Assembly (NCBI GenBank): GCA_035281745.1
Contig: DATEDI010000026.1
Span: 1-64,000 of the forward strand
Source: 66-474 sp035281745
GTDB taxonomy: Bacteria > Pseudomonadota > Gammaproteobacteria > Xanthomonadales > Rhodanobacteraceae
Reading direction: 5' to 3'
DNA: 64,000 nt
The position numbers were made by a program, and so were the translations under genes. This document shows, piece after piece, positions 24,890 through 34,564 of this stretch. Under the pieces are notes generated by a model. The model saw only the letters and a list, made by a program, of their open reading frames with translations. It was not told the DNA's origin and searched no databases. The first letter of the stretch is position 1; each line of letters opens with the position of its first letter.

Positions 24890-27138
24890 GGGGGCGTATC
24901 TGCCAAAAGCGGCGCGATATGGAGGGCGCCGATTCTGGCATCGTTCAACGGACCTTCACTGCCGCCCGCGCCGCCCGTGTAGTGCGCAAAGTTGGCGAGG
25001 TCGCTCATGTTGAACCCCTGTTGCAGCGTGAACGTGCAGCGCGCGCCGGCCTTCGCGGTGAACGTGCCGGTGGTGGACGATTGCTCGCCGACGCTGTGCG
25101 GCAGCACGATCGGCACGAGCTGTTCGGGGGAACCGGCGCAACCGATCGCCAACCGTTTCACCGCCGCGGTGACGCCGGTGTTGATCGGGCCGTGGTCGTT
25201 CGCGTAGTCGAAACCGATGCGGAAGCGGCCAGTCGAAGGCGCGGTCCACGTCCGCGGCCAGGCGCCTGTCACCTGCGTTTCATCGCCCGGGCAGGTCTCG
25301 CGGCTGGGCAGCGATTCGATGCCGTCGTTGCCGAGTTGCGTCACGCGCAAACAGCGGCGCGCGGACGAAGACGGCAGCGTCCATGCATCGCCAGGTGTGC
25401 CGAAGCGCGTGCCGTCCACGTAAAGCACATCGCGATCGCCTTTCGCAATCACGTGCCATTGGTTCCCGTGACGCGCCACCCGCGGCGCGGCCGGCGTCGT
25501 CGGCGCATACAGCGGCGCGTCGGTGCGCAATGGCAACGCCGGAACCTTGATCGCTTTCAAGGTGACGACGACGTTCTTGCCATCGTGCGCGATGTTGTCC
25601 GCGACCAGCAAATTGCCAGCGGCGCGTTGCGGACGCTTCAGCGTGATTTTTCGACCCGGCAGTTGCAGCGTGATCGCGTCGTGCTTCCCGAACAGCATCG
25701 GCACCAGAGACGTCGGCAGTTTCGGTTCAACCTTGCCATCGTCCGTCAACCCGAACACACCCTCGCTCACCATGTCGAGATAACCCGCCACCGACCACAA
25801 CTGGCGTTTCGAATCCACCACCGGACCGCTGAGTTTGCCCTCATCGACGTGCGTCGCCTGCGTGGCGAGTTCGTAATTCTCCATGTTGGAACCGGCCAGC
25901 GCCGCGCCGCGCATGATCGATTCGATCTCGAACGCGATCAGCTTCGGATCGTCCATTCTGCGCGCGGCGCGCAACGCGTAGGCGCTGACGAATGGCCAGA
26001 TCGCACGGTTGTGGTAGATCGGCTGGTCGGCGCGTTCGGGCCAGATCACCGGACTGCCGGCCGGCCACGCGGGATAGTGTGCGAGCGATGCGCGTGCGCG
26101 CTCCGCATCGGCCACGCCGCTGCTGACCGCCAGCGACAGGCCCAGCAGGTCGTAGGCTTCCACCGGCAGCCCGTCGCCGCCGATGTAGCTCATGTACACG
26201 CCGCGATCGGCGCGCCAGAAATGCGCGTTGATCGCCTGCTTCAATGCGTCGGCCTGCGCCGCGTATTGCGTCGCGCGAGGGTCGTTGCGTTGCGAAGCCA
26301 TGCGCGCGGCCAGCCGCAGCGCCTCGTAATGCAGCACGTTGGTGGACAGCGCGAACGACTGCCCGATGAATACCACGTTGTCCTTGGTCCACTCGGGATA
26401 GGTCTGTTCGCGCCAGTCGAGGAACGACGTCTCGCCGCGATACAGACGCATGTGTACGTCGAACACATACTCGCGATCCTGCGCCAGCGTGTCGTTGAGC
26501 GCCTGCCAGACCTTGTCGGCAAACTTCCCGTCATCGAGCAAATGCCGCGCGCCAAGGAACCACACCACCCGGTCGGTGCTGATCGGCCAGCTGCCGCCGG
26601 AACCGGTGTCCTGCATCGGATACAGGCCTTGCGACACATCCTTCGCGCGCGCGCCCGACAGCTTGAACTCGAGCGAATTCACCGCGCGGGCGCGGTCGTA
26701 ACGCCACAGCCCAAGATCGATCGAGTAGGAAACGTCGCGCGTCCACACATATGGCCACTTCTCGCCGGTCTCGAAGCAGTGGCAGGCAATCGCGCGATCG
26801 TGGTCGTAGGCGCCGTCGTGGATTTCGTTGATGGAATCCTGCGCGAGGTCGTCCTGCGCCATCGCGAACAGGCCGTCGAACAGCGTGCTTGCGGTTTGCA
26901 CGCGGCGCGGTTGCGCCGGAATCGCGCGCTCGCCGAACGTACCTTGCAGTGCATAACCGCCATCGGCACCGGATTGCATCACCGCCGTCCGACCTTGCCA
27001 TTCGATACGGTCGTGTTCCGGCGCTGACGCGTGGGCCGCCAAAACAAGCACCGGTGCCAACGCGCAAACCATCATCGCCCCCGAGACTAGCCGACTCCGC
27101 AACCGGCGCGATCCACGAACGCGACGCGCCGCCATCAA
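24886..27138 (-). CDS. Secreted six-hairpin glycosidase-like protein
   Basis: The 750-residue protein starts with a basic stretch and a hydrophobic signal segment (about 18-37, ending HASA). Residues about 85-500 look like an alpha/alpha toroid: KWPYVWTRDVSYSIDLGLW is the shape of the catalytic barrel in GH15/GH63-type inverting enzymes. A C-terminal beta-rich part (about 560-750) has Cys residues that may form disulfides and resembles a carbohydrate-binding module. The exact GH family is uncertain. It overlaps the GH39 gene upstream and the transporter downstream, so all three are one operon. It probably trims an oligosaccharide in the periplasm before import. Confidence 0.75.
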   Translation of the reverse strand: MMAARRVRGSRRLRSRLVSGAMMVCALAPVLVLAAHASAPEHDRIEWQGRTAVMQSGADGGYALQGTFGERAIPAQPRRVQTASTLFDGLFAMAQDDLAQDSINEIHDGAYDHDRAIACHCFETGEKWPYVWTRDVSYSIDLGLWRYDRARAVNSLEFKLSGARAKDVSQGLYPMQDTGSGGSWPISTDRVVWFLGARHLLDDGKFADKVWQALNDTLAQDREYVFDVHMRLYRGETSFLDWREQTYPEWTKDNVVFIGQSFALSTNVLHYEALRLAARMASQRNDPRATQYAAQADALKQAINAHFWRADRGVYMSYIGGDGLPVEAYDLLGLSLAVSSGVADAERARASLAHYPAWPAGSPVIWPERADQPIYHNRAIWPFVSAYALRAARRMDDPKLIAFEIESIMRGAALAGSNMENYELATQATHVDEGKLSGPVVDSKRQLWSVAGYLDMVSEGVFGLTDDGKVEPKLPTSLVPMLFGKHDAITLQLPGRKITLKRPQRAAGNLLVADNIAHDGKNVVVTLKAIKVPALPLRTDAPLYAPTTPAAPRVARHGNQWHVIAKGDRDVLYVDGTRFGTPGDAWTLPSSSARRCLRVTQLGNDGIESLPSRETCPGDETQVTGAWPRTWTAPSTGRFRIGFDYANDHGPINTGVTAAVKRLAIGCAGSPEQLVPIVLPHSVGEQSSTTGTFTAKAGARCTFTLQQGFNMSDLANFAHYTGGAGGSEGPLNDARIGALHIAPLLADTPP

Positions 27139-28688
27139 TGCAACTCCACCACGACCAGGCCCTGCGGCGGAATATCCAGCGTCAGCCGCCCGTCATGCAC
27201 CGCAACCTTTTGCGGCGGCGGTTCCTGGCCGGCCGCCCGCAATTGCTCGATCTGCTCGCGGCTGGGAAATGCCGGACGACCCATCTTGTCGAACAAGGCG
27301 ATCGCGTTGCCATGGTGTTCATCCAGCCGCCACACGGTGGCAGTGGCGCCTTTCGCCAGATGCGACACAGCCACGTCGAAATGCTTGACCTCGCCCTTCG
27401 GCTGACCCGGCGTGTACGTGGCCCCATCCCCGACCGGCGGCGCGTAGTTCCATAGTGCCAGCACCAGCATGCCATCGGCACGCCTGGTCGCGAGCGCGCT
27501 GTCGGACTTCAACGGCAAACGCACGTCGCCCAGCCGGTGCAGCATCGCGAACGCGTTGAACGCGGGCTTGTCGATGCGATCCTCCGCGATCAGGCCGAAG
27601 CCGCCGTAGAACGGCGTGCGCACGACGCCCTGCTCCTCGAACACGTCGGAGAACGTCCAGTAGCTCATCATCGAAATCTTGCCCGCGCATTCGCGAATGG
27701 TGTTGGCCATCCACGGTCCCATGAACACGGTATCGGTGACGTTCGGCAAGTTCGCGTACGACGCGTTGTACTCGCTGAACACCAACGGCAGCTTCGGATA
27801 GGGCGAGGCCAGGATTTCCTTGTGTACCTTGTCGACCGCCTTGCACACCATGTCGGCGCGCGAGACCGGCCTGTTGTCGTGGAACACGTTTTGCGACGTG
27901 TCGTCGCCGTACACATGGCTGCTGACGAAATCCACCGGCACGCCGGTTTCGTGCACGTGTTCCAGGAAGGCCGGCACCCATGCCGCCTGTGCGGTTGCGG
28001 GACCGCCCACGCGAATCTTCGGGCTCACCGATTTCAGCGCGCGCACGGTGTGATCGTACAGTTCGAAGTACGTCGACTGCTTCGGATCGCCGCCCCAGAA
28101 ATCGATGTTGGGTTCGTTCCATACCTCGAAATACCAGCTCGCGACTTCGTCGATGCCGTAGCGATCGACGAGGTGCCGCGCGAACGCCTTGATCATGGCG
28201 TCCCATTCCGCATAGCTTTTCGGCGGCATCACGTTGGGGCGGTACCAGAACGAGTGGTGCTTCGAAGGATCGGAACTCAACGCCTCCGGCATGAAGCCCA
28301 GTTCGATGAAAGGTTTGACCCCGTGCGCCAGGAGGCCGTCGTAGATCTGGTCGATGTAGGAAAAGTTGTAGGAAACCTTGCCGTCGTTGCCGCGATTCAC
28401 AAGACCGACGTCGTCGTCGAAGATGCCGTGGAAGCGCACGTATTCAAAGCCGGTGGCCGCGTGCACGGCGTCGAGATCCTTGCGGTAGTCGTCGCGCAGC
28501 GACAGCACCGCGCGGCCCGATCCGAACATCTGCTCCCAGAAGTGCGGAAAGGGCGTGCCTTGTGCGGAGGCGTCCACGCGCAGGTGCACGGTTTGCGCAG
28601 GCGACGCGGCCGTGGCCAGGCTGGTGGCCGCACACAACGCGAGCGCCAGGAGCAGCGCGAACCCACTCGAAAGCTTCCGGATCTTCAT
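27135..28688 (-). CDS. Secreted GH39 family glycosidase
   Basis: This 517-residue protein has a signal peptide (1-27) and a TIM barrel of clan GH-A, best matching GH39 (beta-xylosidase/alpha-L-iduronidase family). The acid/base is Glu 192 in EVWNEPN and the nucleophile Glu 306 in VFSEYNAS. Retaining cleavage of a beta-xyloside or related link is expected, yet the rest of the locus is alpha-glucan type, so its substrate is open. GGGGAG lies five bases before the ATG. A perfect 14-bp palindrome typical of LacI operators lies 26 bp upstream. It is the first gene of the unit GH39, six-hairpin enzyme, transporter. Confidence 0.85.
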   Translation of the reverse strand: MKIRKLSSGFALLLALALCAATSLATAASPAQTVHLRVDASAQGTPFPHFWEQMFGSGRAVLSLRDDYRKDLDAVHAATGFEYVRFHGIFDDDVGLVNRGNDGKVSYNFSYIDQIYDGLLAHGVKPFIELGFMPEALSSDPSKHHSFWYRPNVMPPKSYAEWDAMIKAFARHLVDRYGIDEVASWYFEVWNEPNIDFWGGDPKQSTYFELYDHTVRALKSVSPKIRVGGPATAQAAWVPAFLEHVHETGVPVDFVSSHVYGDDTSQNVFHDNRPVSRADMVCKAVDKVHKEILASPYPKLPLVFSEYNASYANLPNVTDTVFMGPWMANTIRECAGKISMMSYWTFSDVFEEQGVVRTPFYGGFGLIAEDRIDKPAFNAFAMLHRLGDVRLPLKSDSALATRRADGMLVLALWNYAPPVGDGATYTPGQPKGEVKHFDVAVSHLAKGATATVWRLDEHHGNAIALFDKMGRPAFPSREQIEQLRAAGQEPPPQKVAVHDGRLTLDIPPQGLVVVELH

Positions 28689-28713
28689 GCGTACTCCCCG
28701 CCAACGGCTTGGC

Positions 28714-28727
28714 TGTAAACGTTTACA
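28714..28727. promoter_or_regulatory. LacI-type operator upstream of GH39
   Basis: TGTAAACGTTTACA is a perfect palindrome with a central CG, the form bound by LacI-family repressors. It lies between the GH31 stop codon and the GH39 start. A LacI-type regulator is encoded at 39.6 kb. Confidence 0.75.
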
Positions 28728-28818
28728 TTGTCGAGTCTGCCGGGGTTGCGGGCGCACGTCCAGCAGTCGCCTGGAGAAAGGGAGAACCGCGCGCCTTGCT
28801 CGCGTGCACGTGCGCCGC

Positions 28819-31185
28819 TCAATGCAACGTCACGTCACGCGGCGCGCCCGCGTCAAGCTTGAGCACGGTGAACGCGCCATGGCGATCGTGCCCGGCGGCC
28901 CAGCCTTCGCCGCGGGCGGAGCCGAGCGCCACGGGCGTCGGGTAATGCTTGAGCGCGACATCCTTCGCCCGAACCTCGGCGGCAGTGATGCCGTGCAACT
29001 TCACCAGGTAATGCCGCAAAGGGGGCCGGTAGCTGCCGGAGGGCGCCGCGGTCCGGAACGTCACCCCGTCGCCACCACGCTGCACCGAGAGCCGCTGCAG
29101 AAAATACGCGCCCTTCTCGTGGGCGTACGTTTCGCCATCATCGTCGTAGTAGTCGAATTGCGTTGCGCGGCTGGACGGAAAGACTTCCACGGTCACCGTC
29201 GTGAGCGGATGCTGGCCGACGTAGTCCATCACCGGCTGCATCGGGATGATCGCGCCGTCGCGGATGAACAGCGGAATGTCGCGCCAGGTTTTCGCGTCCA
29301 CCGGAACCTCGATGGTTTGTCCGCCCGCATACGTCTTGCCGGTGAACCAGTCGGCCCATTTACCTGCGGGAAGATAGACGCGTTTCGAAGTCTGGCCCTG
29401 CTCGACCACCGGCGACACCAGCAGCCATTGGCCGAACAGCCACGCATCGGAATCGTTGCGCACCTCGGGATCATCGGGCCAATCGAACGTCAGCGGCCGC
29501 ACCAGGCCGACGCCGTGTGCATACTCGGCACGCTGGTATGCGTAGATGTACGGAATCAGCGACTGGCGAAGGCGGATCGCCGCGGTCGCAGCCGCTTCCG
29601 CGACCGGCCCGTAAATCCATGGTTGGCGCTTCTCGTTGAAGGTGCCATGCACGCGGAAGATCGGTGTGAACGCGCCGAACTCGATCCAGCGCGCGTAGTT
29701 CTCGTCGGACGGATGGCCGTTGAAGCCGCCGCCGTCCATGCCCCATTTCGCTTCGCCGACCTCGATCGCGCTCAGCATGCGCGTGCGCTGCGCGGCCATG
29801 CTGGCGAAACCGGTGTCGATGTCGCCCGACCACATGCCGTACGCATACCGCTGCGAGCCCAGCCAGAAGGTGCGGTTGATCGACCACACGCGCTGGTCGG
29901 TCTGCGCGCGCTGCGCGTCGTACAACGCGCGCTGCATGTTGAGGAATTGGGTGTTCGAAGTGGGCGTGCCGTCCTTGCCGTACACATCGGCCTCGTCGTT
30001 CCACCAGCCGGCAATGCCCTTGTCGAAGCCGTACTTCATAGCAAGACCTGCGAACCACCGCCGTGCGGCGGTCTTGTCGAAATCGATGTCCTTGGCCTGT
30101 TTGTGCGAGAAGTATTCCGGATAGGCCTGCTCGCCCGGAATCCACAAGTCATGTGCGGTCGCATAGTCGCCTTCGGTGGTACCGAGCAGCAGGCGCGGCT
30201 TCATGATGCCGGTCAGGTGCACGCCTTCCGCTTCCAGCATCTTCGCGAGCTTGCCGCTGGGGCCGTCCGGAAATTTCTCGGGATTCCAGCGGAACTCGCC
30301 GTAGTCACCCTGTCCCCATGCCTTCCAGTCGAAGTCGAGGGTGAAGTTGTCGAGCGGAATGTGCTTGGCACGATAGGTCTCGACGATGTCGAGCAGTTCC
30401 TTCTGGTCGATGCCCCATTGGCTGTTGGTGAAGCCCATTGCCCACTTCGGGAACAGTGGCGCGGGGCCGCTGAGTTTCGCCAGCTCGCCGAACAATTCCT
30501 CCGGCGTGCCGACCAGGATGTAGTAGTCGGCGTCGGGGCGCTTGAAATTGTCGACCGTGACGCGCCCGTCCGCGAGATCGAAATCCGCGCCGTCGCAATC
30601 GACCAGCACGCCGTAACCCTTGGTGCTCCACACGAACGGCGCACCGGCGTGGCCCTGCTTGCCGGCCTGCGCGACCTGCTTGCCGCTGCGCAGCAGCCCG
30701 GCCGCGACTGGTTGGTTGGCTTCGAATCCGCCGACGCCGTAGAGCGCGTCGCCTGCCGCATGTTCAAGCACGATGCGTTGCTGCGCCAGCGCCATCAGGT
30801 CGGTTTGGCGCAGCAGCGCGCGTCCCTGTGCATCGTTGACCGTCAACGTGTTGGTCTTTGGATTCCACGCGGCGATCATTCGTTTTGAGCGCAACGTGAT
30901 CGCGTCGCCTTGGCGCGAAACTTCGGGTTTGAATGTCGCGGCCGACGCGCGCCGCGGATCGATCGCCAGGCTCGGCGGCGTCTTGTTGCCCATCGGCACG
31001 TAGTGCACGCGCAGCACGCCGGGCGCCGCCATCTGCACCGAAATCGTGCCGTCGTCCTGGGCGAGCTCGAAGCCTTGCGCGCCGACGCTGCGCAGTTCCG
31101 GCGTGACGAATGCGTGGGCGACTGCGACGCTGACGACCAGCAGCAATAGGGTGAGTGCGATTGCGCGCAATTTTGCGGTCATCAA
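28819..31185 (-). CDS. Secreted GH31 alpha-glucosidase
   Basis: The 788-residue protein has a signal peptide (about 1-27) and a GH31 barrel. The nucleophile is Asp 397 in WWNDEAD and the acid/base Asp 455 in MWSGDIDTGF; DFDWKAWGQGDYG forms part of subsite -1. GH31 enzymes release alpha-glucose (or alpha-xylose) from the non-reducing end; the locus favours alpha-glucosidase. AAGGA precedes the ATG by about nine bases. It is followed on the same strand by the GH39 unit, but with its own 130-bp gap and an operator in between, so it probably ends a separate unit headed by the receptor or the GH13 gene. Confidence 0.92.
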   Translation of the reverse strand: MMTAKLRAIALTLLLLVVSVAVAHAFVTPELRSVGAQGFELAQDDGTISVQMAAPGVLRVHYVPMGNKTPPSLAIDPRRASAATFKPEVSRQGDAITLRSKRMIAAWNPKTNTLTVNDAQGRALLRQTDLMALAQQRIVLEHAAGDALYGVGGFEANQPVAAGLLRSGKQVAQAGKQGHAGAPFVWSTKGYGVLVDCDGADFDLADGRVTVDNFKRPDADYYILVGTPEELFGELAKLSGPAPLFPKWAMGFTNSQWGIDQKELLDIVETYRAKHIPLDNFTLDFDWKAWGQGDYGEFRWNPEKFPDGPSGKLAKMLEAEGVHLTGIMKPRLLLGTTEGDYATAHDLWIPGEQAYPEYFSHKQAKDIDFDKTAARRWFAGLAMKYGFDKGIAGWWNDEADVYGKDGTPTSNTQFLNMQRALYDAQRAQTDQRVWSINRTFWLGSQRYAYGMWSGDIDTGFASMAAQRTRMLSAIEVGEAKWGMDGGGFNGHPSDENYARWIEFGAFTPIFRVHGTFNEKRQPWIYGPVAEAAATAAIRLRQSLIPYIYAYQRAEYAHGVGLVRPLTFDWPDDPEVRNDSDAWLFGQWLLVSPVVEQGQTSKRVYLPAGKWADWFTGKTYAGGQTIEVPVDAKTWRDIPLFIRDGAIIPMQPVMDYVGQHPLTTVTVEVFPSSRATQFDYYDDDGETYAHEKGAYFLQRLSVQRGGDGVTFRTAAPSGSYRPPLRHYLVKLHGITAAEVRAKDVALKHYPTPVALGSARGEGWAAGHDRHGAFTVLKLDAGAPRDVTLH

Positions 31186-31226
31186 CGTTTATCCTTTTCC
31201 TTGAAACTGGACGCAAATTATTTATT

Positions 31227-31343
31227 CGTCATTCCGGACGACGCGCAGCGGCGGTCCGGAACCCAGCGACTTTGCTCTGACGGCAAAAAGTCACTGGGTT
31301 CCGGGTTCCGCCCACAAACAGCGCGGGCGGCCCCGGAATGACG
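31227..31343. repeat. GTCATTCC/GGAATGAC intergenic element between GH13 and GH31 genes
   Basis: The 117-bp element has perfect 11-bp ends (CGTCATTCCGG and CCGGAATGACG) and inner inverted segments (AACCCAGCGACTTT and AAAGTCACTGGGTT), so the whole can fold into a long hairpin. Confidence 0.85.
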
Positions 31344-31369
31344 ACAAAAAAAGCACGATATCCAGCAAG

Positions 31370-32923
31370 TCATTGCAGGATCGCGCTGCCGTACGGCGGC
31401 AACATCATTCGACCGTCGGTGATCTTTGTGTCCGTTCGGCTGTGCCTGACCAACTTGTGGAACCGGTTCGCCGGCAGCTCGATTGTTTGCGCCTTGCCGG
31501 AAAGGTTGTGCAACACCAGCACGTTGCCGTGCGCATCATCCAGTTCCCACGCCGCGATCTGCACGTTGGCGTCGCGCCAGCCGCGCGCCACACCGTCGCG
31601 CAGCGCGGGGATGTCGCGGCGCCAATCGATCAGCATGCGGTACCAGCCGAGCAGCGAAGCAGGGTCGTCCCGTTGCGCTTCGACCGATACGTCGGGGCCA
31701 TCACCCGCCGTCCAGCCTTCCCATGTCGGTTCGCCCGGGCCGCGACCGGCGCGATACCACCGCATCGGTTCGCGTAGATGTGGATCGGGTTTCTCACCGC
31801 GCATCCCGAGTTCTTCGCCGTAATACACGAACGGATGGCCCGGCAGCGTCAGCAGCATGGCGGCAGCGATGCGCATGTGGTCGGGATTGCCGTCGAGCTG
31901 GCTCATCACGCGTTCCTGGTCATGGTTGGACAGCAGCGGCGCATTGTCGAAGCGCCCGTGCGCGGCGGCGCGATAAGCTGCATTGATGCGTGCCAGCGTG
32001 GCGCCGATATCGCGATCGGTTTCGGTTTTTGCGCTTTCGATCAGGCGCGCGGCAAGCGGGAAGTCGAACGTTGCGTCCAGCGCGCCCATCCACGGCGCGA
32101 GGTCGGCCGGATTCTGCTGCCACACTTCGCCCACCAACCACACGTTCGGATTCGCTGCCTTGATGCCGCGATCGAACTGGCCCCACCACGCGAGGTTCTT
32201 TTGCAATACCGACGCGCTACCCCAATCCGTTTCCAAATCGAGATAGACATGCTGCGCGGCATCGAGGCGGAAACCGTCCACGCCCTTCTTGAGCCAGAAC
32301 TTGCCGATCTCGATCATCGCCTTGCGAACGGCCGGGTCGTCGTAGTTCAAATCGGGCATCTCGTCGGTGAACACACCCAGGTAGCTTTGTCCGTCCGGCA
32401 GCGGGTGCCACGCGAAGCCGCCGGTGGCGCTGACCGCCTTGAGATCGGTGGAAGGCGCCGCCCACGTGTACCAGTCGTGGTACTTGCTGCGTGGGTCGCG
32501 CGCGGCCTTGAACCACCGATGCCGGTTGCTGGAGTGGTTGATCACCAGATCCATCACGACCTTGATGCCGCGCTTGTGCGCCTCGCGCAGCAGCCGCTCG
32601 AAGTCGGCCATGGTGCCGTACTGCGGATTGATCGCGCGGTAATCGGTGATGTCGTAGCCGTGGTAGCTGGGCGACGGGTTGATCGGCATCAGCCAGATGC
32701 CGCTGACGCCCAGCGATTGCAGGTAATCGAGTTTCGCCGTGACGCCGTTGAGGTCGCCAATGCCGTCGCCATTGGTGTCGTACCAACTGCGCACGAAGAT
32801 TTCGTAGTACACGCCGGATGAAGCTTTGGCGTCTTCGGAACGGGCCGGTGCCGCCGCGAAAGCGGGAGTGATGCCTGTCAACGCAATCAGCAGCGCGGCG
32901 ACGGCGAACGCGAACCACTTCAT
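31370..32923 (-). CDS. Secreted GH13 alpha-amylase family enzyme
   Basis: This 517-residue protein has a signal peptide (1-24, AFA) and a GH13 barrel. The triad is Asp 221 (GFRLDAAQH), Glu 266 (LVGEVW) and Asp 335 (SNHDQER); a calcium-type loop DTNGDGIGD lies at 49-57. It looks like the short periplasmic alpha-amylase/alpha-glucosidase group that acts on maltodextrins. The ATG overlaps the halogenase stop by four bases, which suggests that halogenase and GH13 are translated together. A C-terminal beta sandwich (about 430-517) completes the fold. Confidence 0.92.
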   Translation of the reverse strand: MKWFAFAVAALLIALTGITPAFAAAPARSEDAKASSGVYYEIFVRSWYDTNGDGIGDLNGVTAKLDYLQSLGVSGIWLMPINPSPSYHGYDITDYRAINPQYGTMADFERLLREAHKRGIKVVMDLVINHSSNRHRWFKAARDPRSKYHDWYTWAAPSTDLKAVSATGGFAWHPLPDGQSYLGVFTDEMPDLNYDDPAVRKAMIEIGKFWLKKGVDGFRLDAAQHVYLDLETDWGSASVLQKNLAWWGQFDRGIKAANPNVWLVGEVWQQNPADLAPWMGALDATFDFPLAARLIESAKTETDRDIGATLARINAAYRAAAHGRFDNAPLLSNHDQERVMSQLDGNPDHMRIAAAMLLTLPGHPFVYYGEELGMRGEKPDPHLREPMRWYRAGRGPGEPTWEGWTAGDGPDVSVEAQRDDPASLLGWYRMLIDWRRDIPALRDGVARGWRDANVQIAAWELDDAHGNVLVLHNLSGKAQTIELPANRFHKLVRHSRTDTKITDGRMMLPPYGSAILQ

Positions 32924-34461
32924 GATGCACTCCGCGCGACTTCGTGCATCGTTCCGGGCGCTGCAGGCGCGCAGGTTTTCGCCACGAAATCGTCGTGCAT
33001 GGGCAAACGTTCGACCGCGCGGTTGACCAACGTGCGGATGTCGGACAGGAATGCCTGCAATTTCGATTCTTCGAGTGCGTCGGCCAGCGGCTGGTAATGC
33101 GCGGGCTCGATCCGCTGGCCCAGCATCACCTGCAGCCAGCCCGTCTCGGTGAAGAGCTCATCGGCCTCGCGAAAGATCAGCCCGGTGCGGCGGAACAGTT
33201 CGATCCGGCGCGCGAGTTCATCGGGCACGTCCATCGCCCCGCACTGCCGCCAGAACGGCGTGTCGTCGCGCTCCGTGGCCTTGTAGTGCAGGATCAGGAA
33301 ATCGCGCACACGCTCGTACTCGAAGCGTGTCTGGCGATTGTAGGTTTCCACCAGCAACGGATCGCAGTGCCTGTCGGGGAATATGCCGAGGAAGCGCGCG
33401 ATCCCTGATTGCACGAGATGGATGCTGGTCGACTCCAGGGGCTCCATGAAACCGGCAGCCAGGCCCAGCGCGAGGCAATTGCGGTTCCACTGGAGCTTGC
33501 GCATCCCGGTGACGAAGCGCAGCGGGCGCGGATCTTCCAGCGGTTCACTCTCGAGGTTCGCGAGCAGTTGCGCGGCGGCTTCGTCATCGCTGATCAGGCT
33601 GCTGCAATAGACATGGCCGTTGCCAGTGCGGTGTTGCAACGCGATCCGCCATTGCCAGCCGGCCGTGCGCGCGAACGACTGCGTGTAGGGCCGCATGGGC
33701 AGGGCACGCGCGCTGGCCACGGCGAGCGCGCGGTCGCACGGCAGCCAGTGCTGCCAGTTTTCGTAGCCGGTCTTCAGTGCGCCTTCGATCAGCAGTCCGC
33801 GGAAGCCCGAGCAGTCGATGAAGAAATCGCCTTCGACGATTTCGCCGCTTTCCAGCCGCAACGATTCGATGAAACCGTCCTCGCCGCGCAATTTCGTCTC
33901 GACGACCTTGCCCTCGACGCGCTTCACCGCGCCATCGGGAATGCGTTCGCGCAGGTAGCGTGCATAACGTGCGGCATCGAACTGATAGGCGTAGCGGATG
34001 CCGCCCAGCGGACTGTTGCCCATCTTGTCCAGCCGCGCGAACTTGCTCGCTGCGGCCGCGGCGGCATTCAGTGAATACGCCCACAACGAATGCGTGTCAC
34101 CTTGCGTCCGGCTGCGCAACCAATAGTGGTGGAATGGCAGCAGCCCCAACGGCAAGCCGACGTCGCCGAACGCGTGGAGATAGGAATCGCCCACGCGGCC
34201 CCAGTCATTGAGCTGCACGCCGAGCTTGTACGTGCCGTGGGTGAAGCGCATCAGCTCGTCCTCGTCGATACCGAGGAATGCATTGATGTGCTGGATCTGC
34301 GGAATCGTGGCCTCGCCCACACCGACCGTGCCGATTTCGGCTGATTCGATCAACCGGATCTCGCAGGCGCGACCCAAGCCGCGCGCCAGCAGCGCCGCCG
34401 CCATCCAGCCGGCGGTACCACCGCCCACGATCACCACGCGCCGGATCGCGGATTCGTTCAT
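32920..34461 (-). CDS. Flavin-dependent halogenase family protein
   Basis: The 513-residue protein belongs to the tryptophan halogenase (PrnA-like) family, which uses FADH2, oxygen and chloride or bromide. The FAD motif GGGTAGW is at 13-19. Lys 79 and Glu 343 (EPLEST), equivalent to the catalytic Lys and Glu of PrnA, are present. The WxWxIP motif reads W269-Q-W271-R-I273-A274, so the Pro is replaced. It sits between a TonB receptor and glycosidases, a common but unexplained place for such genes in Xanthomonadales and Caulobacterales. Its substrate is unknown, and a flavin reductase is not encoded nearby. The start is the ATG at 34461; a GTG five codons earlier is possible. Confidence 0.88.
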   Translation of the reverse strand: MNESAIRRVVIVGGGTAGWMAAALLARGLGRACEIRLIESAEIGTVGVGEATIPQIQHINAFLGIDEDELMRFTHGTYKLGVQLNDWGRVGDSYLHAFGDVGLPLGLLPFHHYWLRSRTQGDTHSLWAYSLNAAAAAASKFARLDKMGNSPLGGIRYAYQFDAARYARYLRERIPDGAVKRVEGKVVETKLRGEDGFIESLRLESGEIVEGDFFIDCSGFRGLLIEGALKTGYENWQHWLPCDRALAVASARALPMRPYTQSFARTAGWQWRIALQHRTGNGHVYCSSLISDDEAAAQLLANLESEPLEDPRPLRFVTGMRKLQWNRNCLALGLAAGFMEPLESTSIHLVQSGIARFLGIFPDRHCDPLLVETYNRQTRFEYERVRDFLILHYKATERDDTPFWRQCGAMDVPDELARRIELFRRTGLIFREADELFTETGWLQVMLGQRIEPAHYQPLADALEESKLQAFLSDIRTLVNRAVERLPMHDDFVAKTCAPAAPGTMHEVARSAS

Positions 34462-34564
34462 GCCGTGAGCGTACACGGTGCAACCACTCCTGCCCGATCA
34501 ACTTCGAAGATACCGAAGCCGCGGCTGCGCTGTCGCAAGTCAGCGCAGCCGCGCCACGGCATCC

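Noticed and set aside
31183..31193. Third LacI-type operator at the GH31 start (AACGTTTA)
   Set aside because: Only the inner 8 bases agree with TGTAAACGTTTACA and it overlaps the start codon, so a chance match is likely.
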